A stretch of DNA of 10,258 nucleotides from JAAZVM01 sp041642635 (GCA_041642635.1 JBEPWB010000043.1:1-10258), one strand, 5' to 3'; shown: positions 1 through 8,929, counted from the first letter of the stretch. Notes: generated from the letters alone by a model not told the origin. Numbers and translations: made by a program.

Positions 1-111
1 CATAATTTTGTTAAGGCCAGGATCATATGCCTGACATGCCTGAGAGGATTAATTATATAATTTTTTGCCCTGCGGCAATGGCTTTGTTTTGTTATATTTA
101 CCCTTTATTAT
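1..111. other. Foreign-looking 5' flank with no assignable gene
   Basis: This stretch lies upstream of the PorQ-like start and shares its moderate GC (roughly one third G+C here), unlike the AT-rich sequence after base 283. The plus frames close quickly with stops, so it may hold the tail of an upstream gene plus a short leader, but nothing in it is recognisable. I infer that it comes from the same Bacteroidota-like source as the PorQ fragment. Confidence 0.4.
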
Positions 112-282
112 ATGATACAAAAACCTGCCATGGGGCATGTAACCAGATTCTTGTTAATAATTATTTTCACAGGATTTGCCTGCTTTGCCGGCTCAGGCAA
201 TCTTGCAGCACAGGCAGGCGGCAACAGTACATGGGAATTTCTAAACCTCACCAATTCTGCAAGAATAGCATCACTGGGAGGT
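112..282 (+). CDS. porQ: PorQ-like type IX secretion protein, N-terminal fragment (chimeric)
   Basis: Seen: starting at ATG 112 (or ATG 130, which gives a more compact signal peptide), the reading frame encodes a basic start, a hydrophobic stretch (FLLIIIFTGFACFAG) and a likely signal-peptidase site after AAQA. The mature protein begins GGNSTWEFLNLTNSARIASL followed by GG. Known: PorQ proteins of Bacteroidota, outer-membrane components linked to type IX secretion, begin their mature part with a GG-x-(S/T)-x-(Y/W)-x-FLNL...SAR-x-A(A/S)LGG signature, which this matches closely. A full PorQ is about 330-350 residues; only about 57-65 are present. All eight glycines are GGN and none is TGA, and GC is about 41% over 1-280. 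The frame continues without a stop into the AT-rich code-25 gene, so a code-25 gene caller would report one fused CDS 112-3267. I infer an assembly chimera. A real gene fusion that supplied a signal peptide is possible but less likely. Confidence 0.7.
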
Positions 283-3267
283 GAAAATATTTCTCTTTAT
301 GAATTAGAAAAATTAAATTTGTTAACTCCAGAATTAGAGAAAACTATTTTTGAAAATTTTCAAACGGATGCAAAAAAAATTATCACTTGAATTAACTTAG
401 AAGAATTAAAAGCTATTTTTAATTCTATTGATAAGGAAAAATATTTTGTTAATTTAGGAAATATTTCTTTTGACAAAAATGTTTCGGATTATTTATTTTC
501 AGAGAGATTGAAAAAAAGAATTGTTACAAAATATAATGATGATATTGAGATAAATAATTCTTTAGAAGAAAGTTTTTTGCAAAATATTACTCCTGAGTGA
601 AAAGAACAAAATATTCATCCTGGCTTTGTTAGCATGATTAAAGAGGATGAAAATATTTCTCCCTATATTCGTAATACTATTGATAATTTTAAGGTGTGAA
701 GTATCCTGACTATAGAAAATATTGATAAACAAGGAAAAAAATCTGTTAGTTATTATTTAGTTAAAAAGTTAGATCATTGAAGCGTAGCTGAATCAAAAAT
801 GATAATTTTAGAAGATATTACTCTTGATTCGTGATATAGGCAAGATTTGAAATGACCAGAAGAAAAGTTTTTATACGAAAAATTTTATAATTTGTTATTA
901 GATATTTCAAATGCTGAAAATAAAAATTTGTCTATAAAATTTTATCAAAAAGAAGATTTGGATGATAAAGAATTAGTTCCTGAAGATAAAATAAAAAATT
1001 CTTCCCAATTAAAAAATAGATTGGATACAATTGATAGTGAAGGATCAACTATTAATTTTGACCCTTCTGAAATGGTTATTGAAGATGATAAAAATAATTT
1101 TGTATTTTTAATAGAAAAAATTGATGATACTTGAGTTTTTGTAAATGAATGAAAAGCTATTACTCATGTTTCTTTTAATGATTTTTATGATGTTTTTAAA
1201 GAAGGAGATTTAAAAAGAGCCAGAAAAGTTAATGATTTTAATGATTTTAAAATTTTTTGAAATACAGAAGGTATAGAAAAATTTGGTAATTTAGCGCTTT
1301 GATGAAAAAATAAAGATAAAATAGTTCTAGATTCAGATATAAAAAATGTTGATACTAACAGCGTAGATTATCCATGAATTAGATATTTTGTTTGAAGTGA
1401 TGGAACTTCTATCAAAATAAATTCTATAAGTGAAAATTCTGTAGATTTTGTAATTTGAGAATTTAAGGAAAACGAAGATTGAAAAATTTTCAAAACTTCT
1501 TCATGACAAAATAGAGGTAATAATTTTTCTCAACTTTTTTTTGAAATAAAAAAACATAAAATGACTCCTTATACAAAAAATATTAATAATATCGATAAAA
1601 CTGAAGAAGAGTTAATTTGAGAAAAAAATATGAAATGAAGTCTTCTTAGTAGAAGAATGTCAAAAATGAGTATTAGTGATATGATTACTGCTTTTAAATT
1701 TTTTCCAGATACAATCAAAAAAAATATGGAAAGATGAAATAGATTAAAAGCATTAAAGTTTGCTCAAAATATGGCTAAGGGGGTTGCTTGATCAGATTCA
1801 CAATTTTATTTGTCTATGAAATCTTCTGCTGAACAAGAAGAAAAATCTTTAACTGATGAAATAGTTAATAACTTGAAGTCACTAGGTTCGCAAGATATGA
1901 TAAAACAAATTGAAAAAATACTTTTCAATAAAGATTCTGAAGAATATGAGCTTGTTGCTGCTATGATGACAGTTATTGGTAAATATTGAAGTCTTTATCC
2001 AAAACATTTAAAAAAATATTCAGGTAGTCTTATTTGGTACAAAAGACTTTGATGAACAAATGAGTTTTTGAGGAAACATAAAGAAGAAATAGACAATGCA
2101 AAATCACCTGAGTGAAAACCACAACCAATTTATTTTACCGAAGAAAGGTTAGTTGAAAGTTGGCTATGAAAAAGAGCTAAAAATTGAACAATTAGATCAA
2201 GACTTGATAAAGATTATGGTTGAGCATTAGCTTGAGGTATGAACGATGAAATGGATGATTGAGCTATGAAGGCTGGTAACAAAATAACAACGGAATGAAG
2301 GATTAGTTATTTTCTATGAGAATTAAAAAATTTAGGTTATGCGAATGCTGTTTGAGCAATTGATAAAGTTCTTTGAAAAAATGCTAGTTCATTTGAAATG
2401 AATGCTGTACCCTTTGTGTTAGCCGTAACTGAATACTCAAAAAACTTTGATCAAGTTTTACTTAATAAGGTTATGTGAATGTGATTTTCTTCTCCTTTTG
2501 TAACTCTTTTATTTAATAAAGATTCAGACTCACTTAATTTGTATTCTAATTTTATCAGAGAATTAATAAAGGATAAGTTACCAGAAGCTTCAGAAGATTT
2601 CGAAGCCATGAAGTCTATGAAAAATCCTGAAGAAAAAGTAAAAGCAGCCTATAAGTTTTGGACGTCGTATTGAAAAACCTTAAACGAATATATATCTCTT
2701 AGAGATCCTTATGTGGCGATGAAAAGCGATGAAAATCCAGTTTATGATAATTATTATAAATTTTTGAGATGAGTTCATAGTGATCCAGAATTTAATGTAA
2801 AAGATGATGACATTACAATCTGAGTTTATGAAAAAAACCCAATTGCTCTGAGTCATTGATGAATCACAAAAATATCATCTGATCCAACTTGAGGTTTATG
2901 AAGACCCACAAGTAAAGAAATATATATGATGTATATTAATGAATTAAAAAAATTAAGAAAATATGATTTAGAAGAAAATTGAGTCACAGAAGATCAAAGA
3001 AAAAAAGTTTTCAAAGAAACTTTTGAATTTTTCTCTGATTACATAAAAGATGTGTCTTGAAGATTTAGTAAATTTGAATGAGAGTGAAATCCAATTATTG
3101 ATGTAATGGTTAATGAATTATGAGCATGACTTTATGATAAAGATAAATATTTAGATAAACAAGATTATCTAGAAAAATCTTATTATAAATTTATAAATCA
3201 CGACAATAACAAAAAAATTAATAATACGCAGGATTACACAAAAACTAAAATAAGTGAATTGCTATAA
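283..3267 (+). CDS. Large uncharacterised protein, 5' end missing, UGA = Gly
   Basis: I do not recognise this family. Read with UGA as glycine, the frame is open for 994 codons and ends at TAA 3265-3267. With the standard code it breaks at several dozen TGAs. The natural start is lost at the composition break near base 283, so no start can be chosen and the length is a minimum. The first half (to about residue 430) is rich in Glu, Lys, Asp and Asn, with beta-like segments such as KSVSYYLVKKLDHG. The second half looks mostly helical and is richer in Gly and aromatics, including RSRLDKDYGGALAGGMNDEM, SYFLGELKNLGYANAVGAID and FWTSYGKTLNEYISLRDP. No membrane helix is visible, and I found no Walker motif or metal-binding cluster. 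Tryptophan is encoded by TGG (for example near 2036, 2160 and 2658), separate from the TGA codons. It is followed by a strong hairpin shared with a convergent gene. Confidence 0.75.
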
Positions 3268-3304
3268 AAAATAGAAATACTTTTTAAAAGTATTTCTATT
3301 TTTT
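3266..3304. terminator. Bidirectional rho-independent terminator between convergent genes
   Basis: A near-perfect palindrome: the 19 bases 3266-3284 are the reverse complement of 3286-3304, centred on T3285. It is flanked by an A run on the left and a T run on the right, so it gives a hairpin plus U-tract in both directions. It overlaps the TAA of the upstream plus-strand gene (3265-3267) and contains the last codons and the TAG (3296-3298) of the minus-strand pilin gene. Confidence 0.85.
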
Positions 3305-3919
3305 ATAGTTGGTAAGAATTGTTTCTAATTCTATTTCACTTACTTCTCAATCATTTGACCAATTAACTATACTTTTTACAAGCATTCATTCAAAAGTTTC
3401 GGGATAATTGGGTGTTGAAGCTATATTTTCTATTTCTATTCTTCTAGTATAAATTGGGGATAATTCTTCAATGTTTGTTAAAGAAGAATTTTGAGTATAC
3501 AATCAATTACTCTCTCTATAAACCATATAATTATTTCTATAAACTTCACTACTAAAATCTGCTATATTATTTCAGGCTTCTAAAATCCATCTATTATCGA
3601 TATCTTTATATATTCTATATTCTCAATCTCATATTCTAGTTAAAGCAGAGGGATTTCATATACAATTTTCATCGTAATTTAGTGTATTCCAGCAATTCTC
3701 TCTATCTGCTGAAAATAAAAACCAGTTAGTATCTCTGATATTTGTAACAGCTTCTATTCACTCTCTTGCAATTTGGATTGCTTGTATTTTATTTTCTACA
3801 TTTTGCGTTAAATCCATTGACTTTGAGTAAATATTATAAACTCAAGTAAGTCATATAACTATAATAGTTACTACAACTAGGGATTCTACTATAGAAGTTG
3901 CGTTTTTTAGGTTTTTCAT
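3296..3919 (-). CDS. Type IV pilin-like protein (PilV-like minor pilin)
   Basis: The product is 207 residues with UGA = Gly, from ATG (3917-3919) to TAG (3296-3298). The N-terminus MKNLKNA-TSIVESLVVVTI is a class III prepilin signal: a short basic leader, a small residue (Ala7) before the predicted prepilin-peptidase cut, then a hydrophobic helix (about residues 8-29) with glutamate at mature position +5 (Glu12), the residue that guides pilus assembly. The next segment, QIAREGIEAVTNIRDTNW, resembles the post-helix region of PilV-like and other prepilins in CPR bacteria. The rest is a globular domain with two close cysteines (NCWNTLNYDENC), possibly a disulfide. The protein would sit in the membrane and then in a pilus or pseudopilus. 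No other pilus gene lies in the window. It runs divergently from rlmN and converges on the large gene. No Shine-Dalgarno sequence is evident (only a weak GTAAAG just before the ATG). Confidence 0.8.
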
Positions 3920-3988
3920 CTTTACAAAATAGAAAAATAATGTAAATTATCATATATAATATTTTAAATATAACAAATAAAAAATTAA
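3920..3988. promoter_or_regulatory. Divergent intergenic region with candidate rlmN promoter
   Basis: These 69 very AT-rich bases separate the divergent pilin and rlmN genes and must carry promoters for both. A TATAAT at 3955-3960 lies 28 bases before the rlmN ATG; no good -35 hexamer sits at the expected spacing. In sequence this AT-rich such hexamers also arise by chance, so the call rests mainly on position. I could not pick a minus-strand -10 with confidence. Confidence 0.3.
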
Positions 3989-5059
3989 ATGCAAAAAATT
4001 TCTATACATGATGAAAAAAAAGTTAAAGAGCTTTTAGAAAGTATCGGAGAAAAACCTTTTAGATACAAACAAATAGAAAATGCAATCTATAAAAATTTCA
4101 TAACAGATTTTGATGAAATGAATACTCTTTCTGTAAAAGTAAGAGAAGCATTAAAAGAAAATTGTTTTTTTTATTCTTTGGAAGTAGATACTTTAAAAAC
4201 TAGTTCTAACTGACAAACTACAAAAATGCTTTTCAAAACTGAAACTTGAGAATATATTGAAGCTGTAATAATGAGACATCTATCATGAAGAGTAACTCTT
4301 TGTATATCTTCACAAGCCGGTTGTCCGATGGCTTGTACTTTTTGTGCGACTTGAAAATTAGGATTGTTAAAAAATCTTACAAATTATGAAGTTATTGAAC
4401 AAATCTATTTTGCTGCAAAACTTTTAAATGATGAATGAAATAAATTAAGAAATATAGTTTTTATGTGAATGGGGGAGCCAATGCTTAATTACGAAGTTGT
4501 AAAAGAAACAATACATGTTTCAACTAACCAACAAAAATTTGACCTTGCAAACAGAAGAGTAACTGTTTCTACTTGTTGAATTGTTCCTGGTATCAAAAAA
4601 TTTACAAAAGATTTTCCACAAGCTTGATTAGCAATCAGTCTTCATTCACCAAATGATGAAATAAGAAGAGAAATAATGCCTGTAGATCACACATATCCGT
4701 TGAAAGATTTGATGGCTTCTTTGGAAGAATATACAAATGAGACAAACAAAAGAATTTTTTATGAGTATATAATGATTAACTGAGTTAATGATCATATAAA
4801 ACTAGCTCATGAATTGTGAGAATTATTAGAATGAAAATTAGCACACGTTAATTTTATTCCATATAATCCAGGAGAATGAGCTTGATGAATTGAATATTCT
4901 GCAACTCCAAAATTTATAATTGAAAAATTTCAAAAAATATTAGCTCATTATTGAGTTGTTTCAACAATTAGAGCTACAATGTGAGATGATATCGATGCTG
5001 CTTGCTGACAATTAGCTAACAAAAAAGATAACTCTTTAGAAAAAACAGAAGTTATTTAA
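3989..5059 (+). CDS. rlmN: 23S rRNA (adenine-2503-C2) methyltransferase RlmN
   Basis: RlmN is a radical-SAM enzyme that methylates C2 of A2503 in 23S rRNA, at the peptidyl transferase centre; many homologues also modify A37 of some tRNAs. The product is 356 residues, a normal length for the family. Seen: the 4Fe-4S motif CxxxCxxC as CPMACTFC (Cys112, 116, 119) followed by ATGKLG; the SAM-binding GMGEP motif (160-164); VTVSTCGIVPGI; LAISLHSPND; RREIMPV; FEYIM-type segment YEYIMINGVNDH; HVNFIPYNP; and the C-terminal CGQL, whose Cys339 would be the methyl-carrying catalytic cysteine. Key glycines, including the first of GMGEP and the one after Cys339, are written TGA. The ATG at 3989 is preceded directly by an in-frame TAA, so no longer start exists. 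It is a single-gene unit with its own terminator. Confidence 0.97.
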
Positions 5060-5074
5060 TCAATTATATTTTTA

Positions 5075-5120
5075 AAAAAGTAGAAAAATAATGATTTTTG
5101 TCATTATTTTTTTACTTTTT
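5075..5120 (+). terminator. Terminator after rlmN
   Basis: A 20-base stem, 5075-5094 pairing with 5101-5120, with one G-T wobble or mismatch and a six-base loop (TTTTTG). A-rich on the left arm and T-rich on the right arm, it begins 16 bases after the rlmN stop and precedes secD. The A/T symmetry would let it work in both directions. Confidence 0.8.
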
Positions 5121-5151
5121 GAGAAAAAAAATATAATTGGTAGTGAAATTT

Positions 5152-5157
5152 TATAAT
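5152..5157 (+). promoter_or_regulatory. Candidate -10 element of secD
   Basis: A TATAAT hexamer lies 19 bases before the secD ATG and after the rlmN terminator. There is no clear -35 element. If real, the transcript leader would be only about a dozen bases. Chance occurrence is likely enough in this composition to keep confidence low. Confidence 0.28.
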
Positions 5158-5176
5158 TTTTATATATTTATATTTT

Positions 5177-6781
5177 ATGAGACATATTATTTTTAGATTA
5201 TTTTTGATATTTATAGCTTTTATTTTACTTTTTACTTATGTATTTCCTTGGCATAGTTACGGTATTCAAGTTCCTTTTTCTGGAAAAGAATACAAACTTT
5301 GACTTGATTTACAATGATGAATCGAATTAGATTATAGAGTTGATTTATCAGAAGCAAAGGAAGAAGAAGGGTATAATTCATCAAAAGAAAATGAAATAAT
5401 TGAATGATTAAAATCAATTATTGATAGAAGAATTGAAGCATTAAATATTAATGATTCAGAAATTAATGATGCATCTTATGCAGGGGAAAGGCATATTATT
5501 GTTCAAATTCCTCTTAAATGAAATGATGATTTAGAAAATTCTGACAATATTGAAAAAGCAAAAGCAGCAATATGAAGAGTTGTTAAAATTAGTTTTAAAG
5601 AAATGAGATGAGAAATCACTCAAGAAAGTATAGATGAAAGAATTAATATTGCTGAAAATGCTTTTGAAGAATTTGAGTCTTGAGAAGATTTTTGAGTTAT
5701 ATCTGATAAATATACTATTAACTATGAAAAAACTCAATCATCAGTAGTTTCTGATATTAATTCTATTATTAGTAGTACTTGAAGTATTTCTTCGTCAGAA
5801 CTAAATGAAGTCACAATGACAAATTGAGATGAAGGATTTTTGATTTATGATTTTAATGAAGAAGAAGAAACTTATGAGTATTTGTTTATTTCTTCAACTC
5901 CTTCTGAATGGGTAAACGCTACTGACTCTAATGGTAGAGTTCTAGATGATACTTATTTTTCAAATTCATCAGTTCAATATAATGAAGCTTACAGACCAAT
6001 GGTAGAGTTAGTTTTTAATAGTGAATGAGCTGAAATTTTTTGAGAACTATCAAGTAGATTAGTATGACAACAAATGGCTATTTTTGTTTGATGAGAATTA
6101 TTAACTGCTCCAGTTATTAATCAACCAATTTATTGAGGTAAAGCAGTAATAACTTGAGATTATACTCCAGAGGAAGCTACGCAGCTATCACGTAATATAA
6201 ATACTTGAGTTGTTCCTGCTCCAATATACTTAACTTCTGAAAGAGTTATTGATTCAAAAATTTGATGAGATTCTCTAAAACAATTAATTGTTGCATGAAT
6301 TAGTGGTTTTTTATTAATTTTTGCATTTTTGATTTATTCTTATAGATTGTCTTGATTAGCTGCTTCTATTGCATTATTTATATATGTACTTATTGTGTTA
6401 TCTGTTGTAAAAGTTTTATGAGTTACTTTAACTTTAGCTTCTGTTGCAGGTCTGATATTATCAATTTGAATGGCAATTGATGCTAATATTCTTATCTTTG
6501 AAAGAGTAAAACATGAATTAAGAAACTGACATGATATTAAAAAATCAACTTTAACATGATATAAAAAATCTTTTTCTGCAATATGGGATTCTAACATAAC
6601 TTGATTAATTGTTTCATTAATTTTATTCATTTTTTGAATAAATCTGATAAAATGATTTTGATTAATGCTAGGTTTATGAATAATTATTTCTCTTTTTACA
6701 GTTATGTGGGTTTCAAAAGTATTTATTGTTTATCTTTCAAACAAATTAAATAACAAAAATATTTTTATTTGAATGAAATAA
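5177..6781 (+). CDS. secD: Protein translocase subunit SecD
   Basis: SecD assists the SecYEG channel by pulling preproteins across the membrane using the proton motive force. The product is 534 residues (E. coli 615). Seen: N-terminal membrane helix (about 5-24); KLGLDLQGGIEL (LDLQGG at 43-48), the family signature; VQIP; a P1-head segment LVGQQMAIFVGGELLTAPVI; ITGDYTPEEATQLSRNIN; then five more helices, with TLASVAGLILSIGMAIDANI followed by LIFERVK (Asp435 in the IGMAIDAN motif), the conserved SecD/SecF membrane signature. Six helices in total match SecD. Between about residues 145 and 240 lies a stretch that looks like an inserted parvulin-type (PpiC-like) module. SecD is often followed by, or fused to, SecF, but neither is the case here. 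In-frame TGA encodes 33 glycines, including both glycines of LDLQGG, against 10 GGN. The ATG at 5177 gives a normal signal-anchor start. Confidence 0.95.
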
Positions 6782-6790
6782 AACTTATTT

Positions 6791-6834
6791 ATCAGTAAAA
6801 AAAGCTTTTTGTAAAGCTTTTTTTACTGATTTTT
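6791..6834 (+). terminator. Terminator after secD
   Basis: A perfect 18-base-pair stem, 6791-6808 with 6813-6830, around a four-base loop (TTGT) and followed by a T run (6831-6834). It starts ten bases after the secD stop, and separates secD from the following gene, so no secF is co-transcribed. Confidence 0.88.
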
Positions 6835-6857
6835 ATTTGTTTTTAAAAATTATTCTA

Positions 6858-6877
6858 TATACTATTTTTAGTATAAA
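6858..6877 (+). promoter_or_regulatory. Candidate promoter with overlapping inverted repeat
   Basis: TATACTA (6858-6864) and TAGTATA (6869-6875) form a 7-base inverted repeat with a TTTT spacer. The right arm overlaps a TATAAA hexamer (6872-6877) placed 18 bases before the ATG at 6896. This could be a -10 box with an operator-like dyad, but such short dyads occur by chance in AT-rich DNA. Confidence 0.25.
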
Positions 6878-6895
6878 ATTTAATTCCCCACGAAA

Positions 6896-8455
6896 ATGAA
6901 AAAAAATTTTTTTTATATTTTTCCTGTTTTTTTGTTATTAGCTATTTTTTTGTTTTTTTTCATCTCAATAGATCCAAAAGATAATAACTGAGATAATACT
7001 ATAAATAATATAAATAGTTATGAGTGACAAACTCATAATGACGAATTAATTACGGATATTTTAAATGAGGATAATTATTCTGATATCTGAATTAACCCGG
7101 AAGATTATGAGAGTTTTTGAGATTTTTTAGAAGAATTTAGAGAATATGAAAATATTGATTTTGATCCTTTGGATGAAAATTTTGTTATAGGAATGGAAGA
7201 TTCTAATTGAGATATTAGTTATGTTCCATATAGATTTAGGGAAGAATCTCAAATTTTTGAAGAAGAAGTATATAAAAATTTAGCAATTTTAGATATTTTT
7301 AAAGCTTATGAAAATAATCAAATATATTGATGAATGAATTCCTCTTCAGCTCATAAAATAATATTTGAAAAAGATTTACAGCATCCTTTAACTTATCAAT
7401 TAAATTCAATTCTAAATGTTAATGTTTTTGATAAAAATAATAACATTAATAAAGTTATTTCTGATTTAGAGAATTCAACACTTTCATCTAATCAAAATCA
7501 ACTTTTATCATATTTTTATGATTTAAAATGAGAATATAATAAATCAAATGAAAATAGAGATTGAGATGAAGATAAAACTACTCTAAATTTGACAGCAACA
7601 ATAATAGATCAGGATTGAAATGCAATAACTTGAGCAAATATAGAATTTTTAAATATTTGAGAAGTTATTTGAGTTAGTCAAAATTGACAATTTGAATATT
7701 CAACTGAAGTTCCATCATTTTCCCATCTGAGATTTAGAGTAACTTTGGATTGATATTCTGATTCTTTTGTTACTATATGAATGAATAATTATAATTCTCC
7801 TGTAAGTTATAAAGATATTTCTGTTAATTTTATTTTGCACGAAGCGGATAAAAAAATTGTAATTAATGAGCAAAATTCTAGTGATTTTACAAACGCAAAA
7901 TATTATATAGTAGAAATGGACTGATCAAAATATTTTGTTCCTTATGACTGATTGTATTATAGTGATGATACTGATAAAAAATATGAATGAAAAAATATTT
8001 CAATATATTTATACCAATTTACAAGGGATGATAATAATGAAAATTTATTAGAAAACGACACTTTTTCTCCTGTTTCATGATTTGTTTGAAATACTATGAA
8101 AACATTTTGAATGCCATATATTCAAATAATAGACAATGTTTCTTGAAAAGAATTATATACAAAATCTTGAAATCCAGTTATTTTACAAAACCAAGTATAT
8201 CATATGCAAGAATTGTTTGATAATGCGGATAGATTGTATTGAGAATTAACTAATGAAGATTTGGAATTTTTATTAAAATATTCAGAGGAAAATAATTGAT
8301 ATCCAATAGATTTTGATTTTTTAGTTGAGAATAATTTCTTGAGATGGCCAGCTTGGTGGACTCTAGATAGAGAAAAATGAGTTTGGAAAAGTGTTTGACA
8401 TAGATTATTAGATATTTCTTGAACTGTTGAATTGCCGTTTTATCATATTGATTAA
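6896..8455 (+). CDS. Membrane-anchored extracellular protein with carboxypeptidase-regulatory-like region
   Basis: The product is 519 residues with UGA = Gly. Residues 1-25 (KKNFFYIFPVFLLLAIFLF) form a signal anchor without a lipobox cysteine. A very acidic, Asn-rich stretch follows, including SNGDISYVPYRF. From about residue 225 to 300 the segment TLNLTATIIDQDGNAITGAN followed by IEFLN resembles the beta-sandwich CarboxypepD_reg-like fold, in which a 'dG.pl.gA.V.' turn is typical. The last 150 residues include GMPYIQIIDNVSGKELY and then RWPAWWTLDREKGVWKSVG near residue 483. That pattern recalls the 'P.W.fD...G.W...G' ectodomain segment of CILP/FAM171-type proteins. These likenesses are from memory of motifs, not alignment. 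The likely location is outside the membrane, bound by its N-terminus. No enzyme motif was seen. The start lacks a Shine-Dalgarno sequence. A stop-free standard-code reading is impossible because of many TGAs. Confidence 0.82.
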
Positions 8456-8487
8456 AAATTTGTTTTTTTATGAAAAATATGATTTAA

Positions 8488-8506
8488 TATAATAGTATTT
8501 TATAAA
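8488..8506 (+). promoter_or_regulatory. Candidate promoter of the small secreted protein gene
   Basis: The gap between the two genes (8456-8521) has no hairpin terminator. It holds TATAAT at 8488-8493 and TATAAA at 8501-8506; the latter lies 15 bases before the ATG and shares a TATAAA-TTTAATT context with the leader of the preceding gene. Read-through from the preceding gene is also possible. Confidence 0.22.
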
Positions 8507-8521
8507 TTTAATTTTTTTATT

Positions 8522-8929
8522 ATGTGAAAAAAGAATAACACTAGAATTTGAATTGCTATATTTGCAGTTCTAGCTATTTCGTTTGCTTCTTATTTTGGTT
8601 TTTTACAATGAACAGAAAAAGTAGCGGCTAATCCAGATTATATATGTATAAAGTCTGTAAATAATGAACCATGTAAAATTACAAGATGTGATTCTTGGTC
8701 ACAAAATTGAACTAGAACATGTTACTGAACAAAAACTACAAAAGTAGCTTATTATCATAGAAGAACTTCTTGTTCATCTGGTTATACTAACTGAGGACAA
8801 GTAGGTAATTCGGGTTGAGCTAGTTGAAGAATTTCAGCTGACTATCCATATCAAACTTCTTCTTGTACTATTGTAGAAACTGATAGAATAGACCCAACTT
8901 GAGATATTGATGTTAATATACAAGACTAA
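8522..8929 (+). CDS. Small six-cysteine secreted protein
   Basis: The product is 135 residues and of unknown function. The ATG is followed at once by TGA, read as Gly2, so with the standard code the gene would be start-stop. Residues about 9-27 (IGIAIFAVLAISFASYFGF) form a signal peptide or anchor, with a possible cut after VAA near residue 36. The mature part has six cysteines (42, 51, 56, 67, 84, 115), enough for three disulfides, in a Ser/Thr/Gly-rich chain. The segment CDSWSQNGTRTC loosely recalls thrombospondin type-1-like surface repeats. The end, DRIDPTGDIDVNI, looks like a linker into an Ig-like repeat of the kind seen in long CPR surface proteins, but the chain stops there, so it may be a shortened member of such a family. 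It sits between two other exported-protein genes and has its own terminator. Confidence 0.8.

Noticed and set aside
27..284. An open frame overlapping the PorQ fragment in another frame
   Set aside because: It is out of frame with the clear PorQ signature and has no recognisable motif.
282..661. A 14-base direct repeat (282-295 and 648-661) near the junction
   Set aside because: The sequences differ straight after the repeat, so it does not explain the join. AT-rich words of this length recur by chance, although it may reflect a shared ENIS peptide.
388..3250. Dozens of TGA triplets that would make the large gene a decayed pseudogene
   Set aside because: The same pattern is present in intact rlmN and secD, where TGA matches conserved glycines, so these are sense codons.
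3920..3988. Riboswitch or small RNA in the divergent intergenic region
   Set aside because: Only 69 bases with no stable stem or known motif, and it must already hold two promoters.
5232..6630. Short minus-strand open frames opposite secD
   Set aside because: They are antisense shadows of the SecD coding sequence, with low-complexity Ile/Phe/Asn-rich translations.
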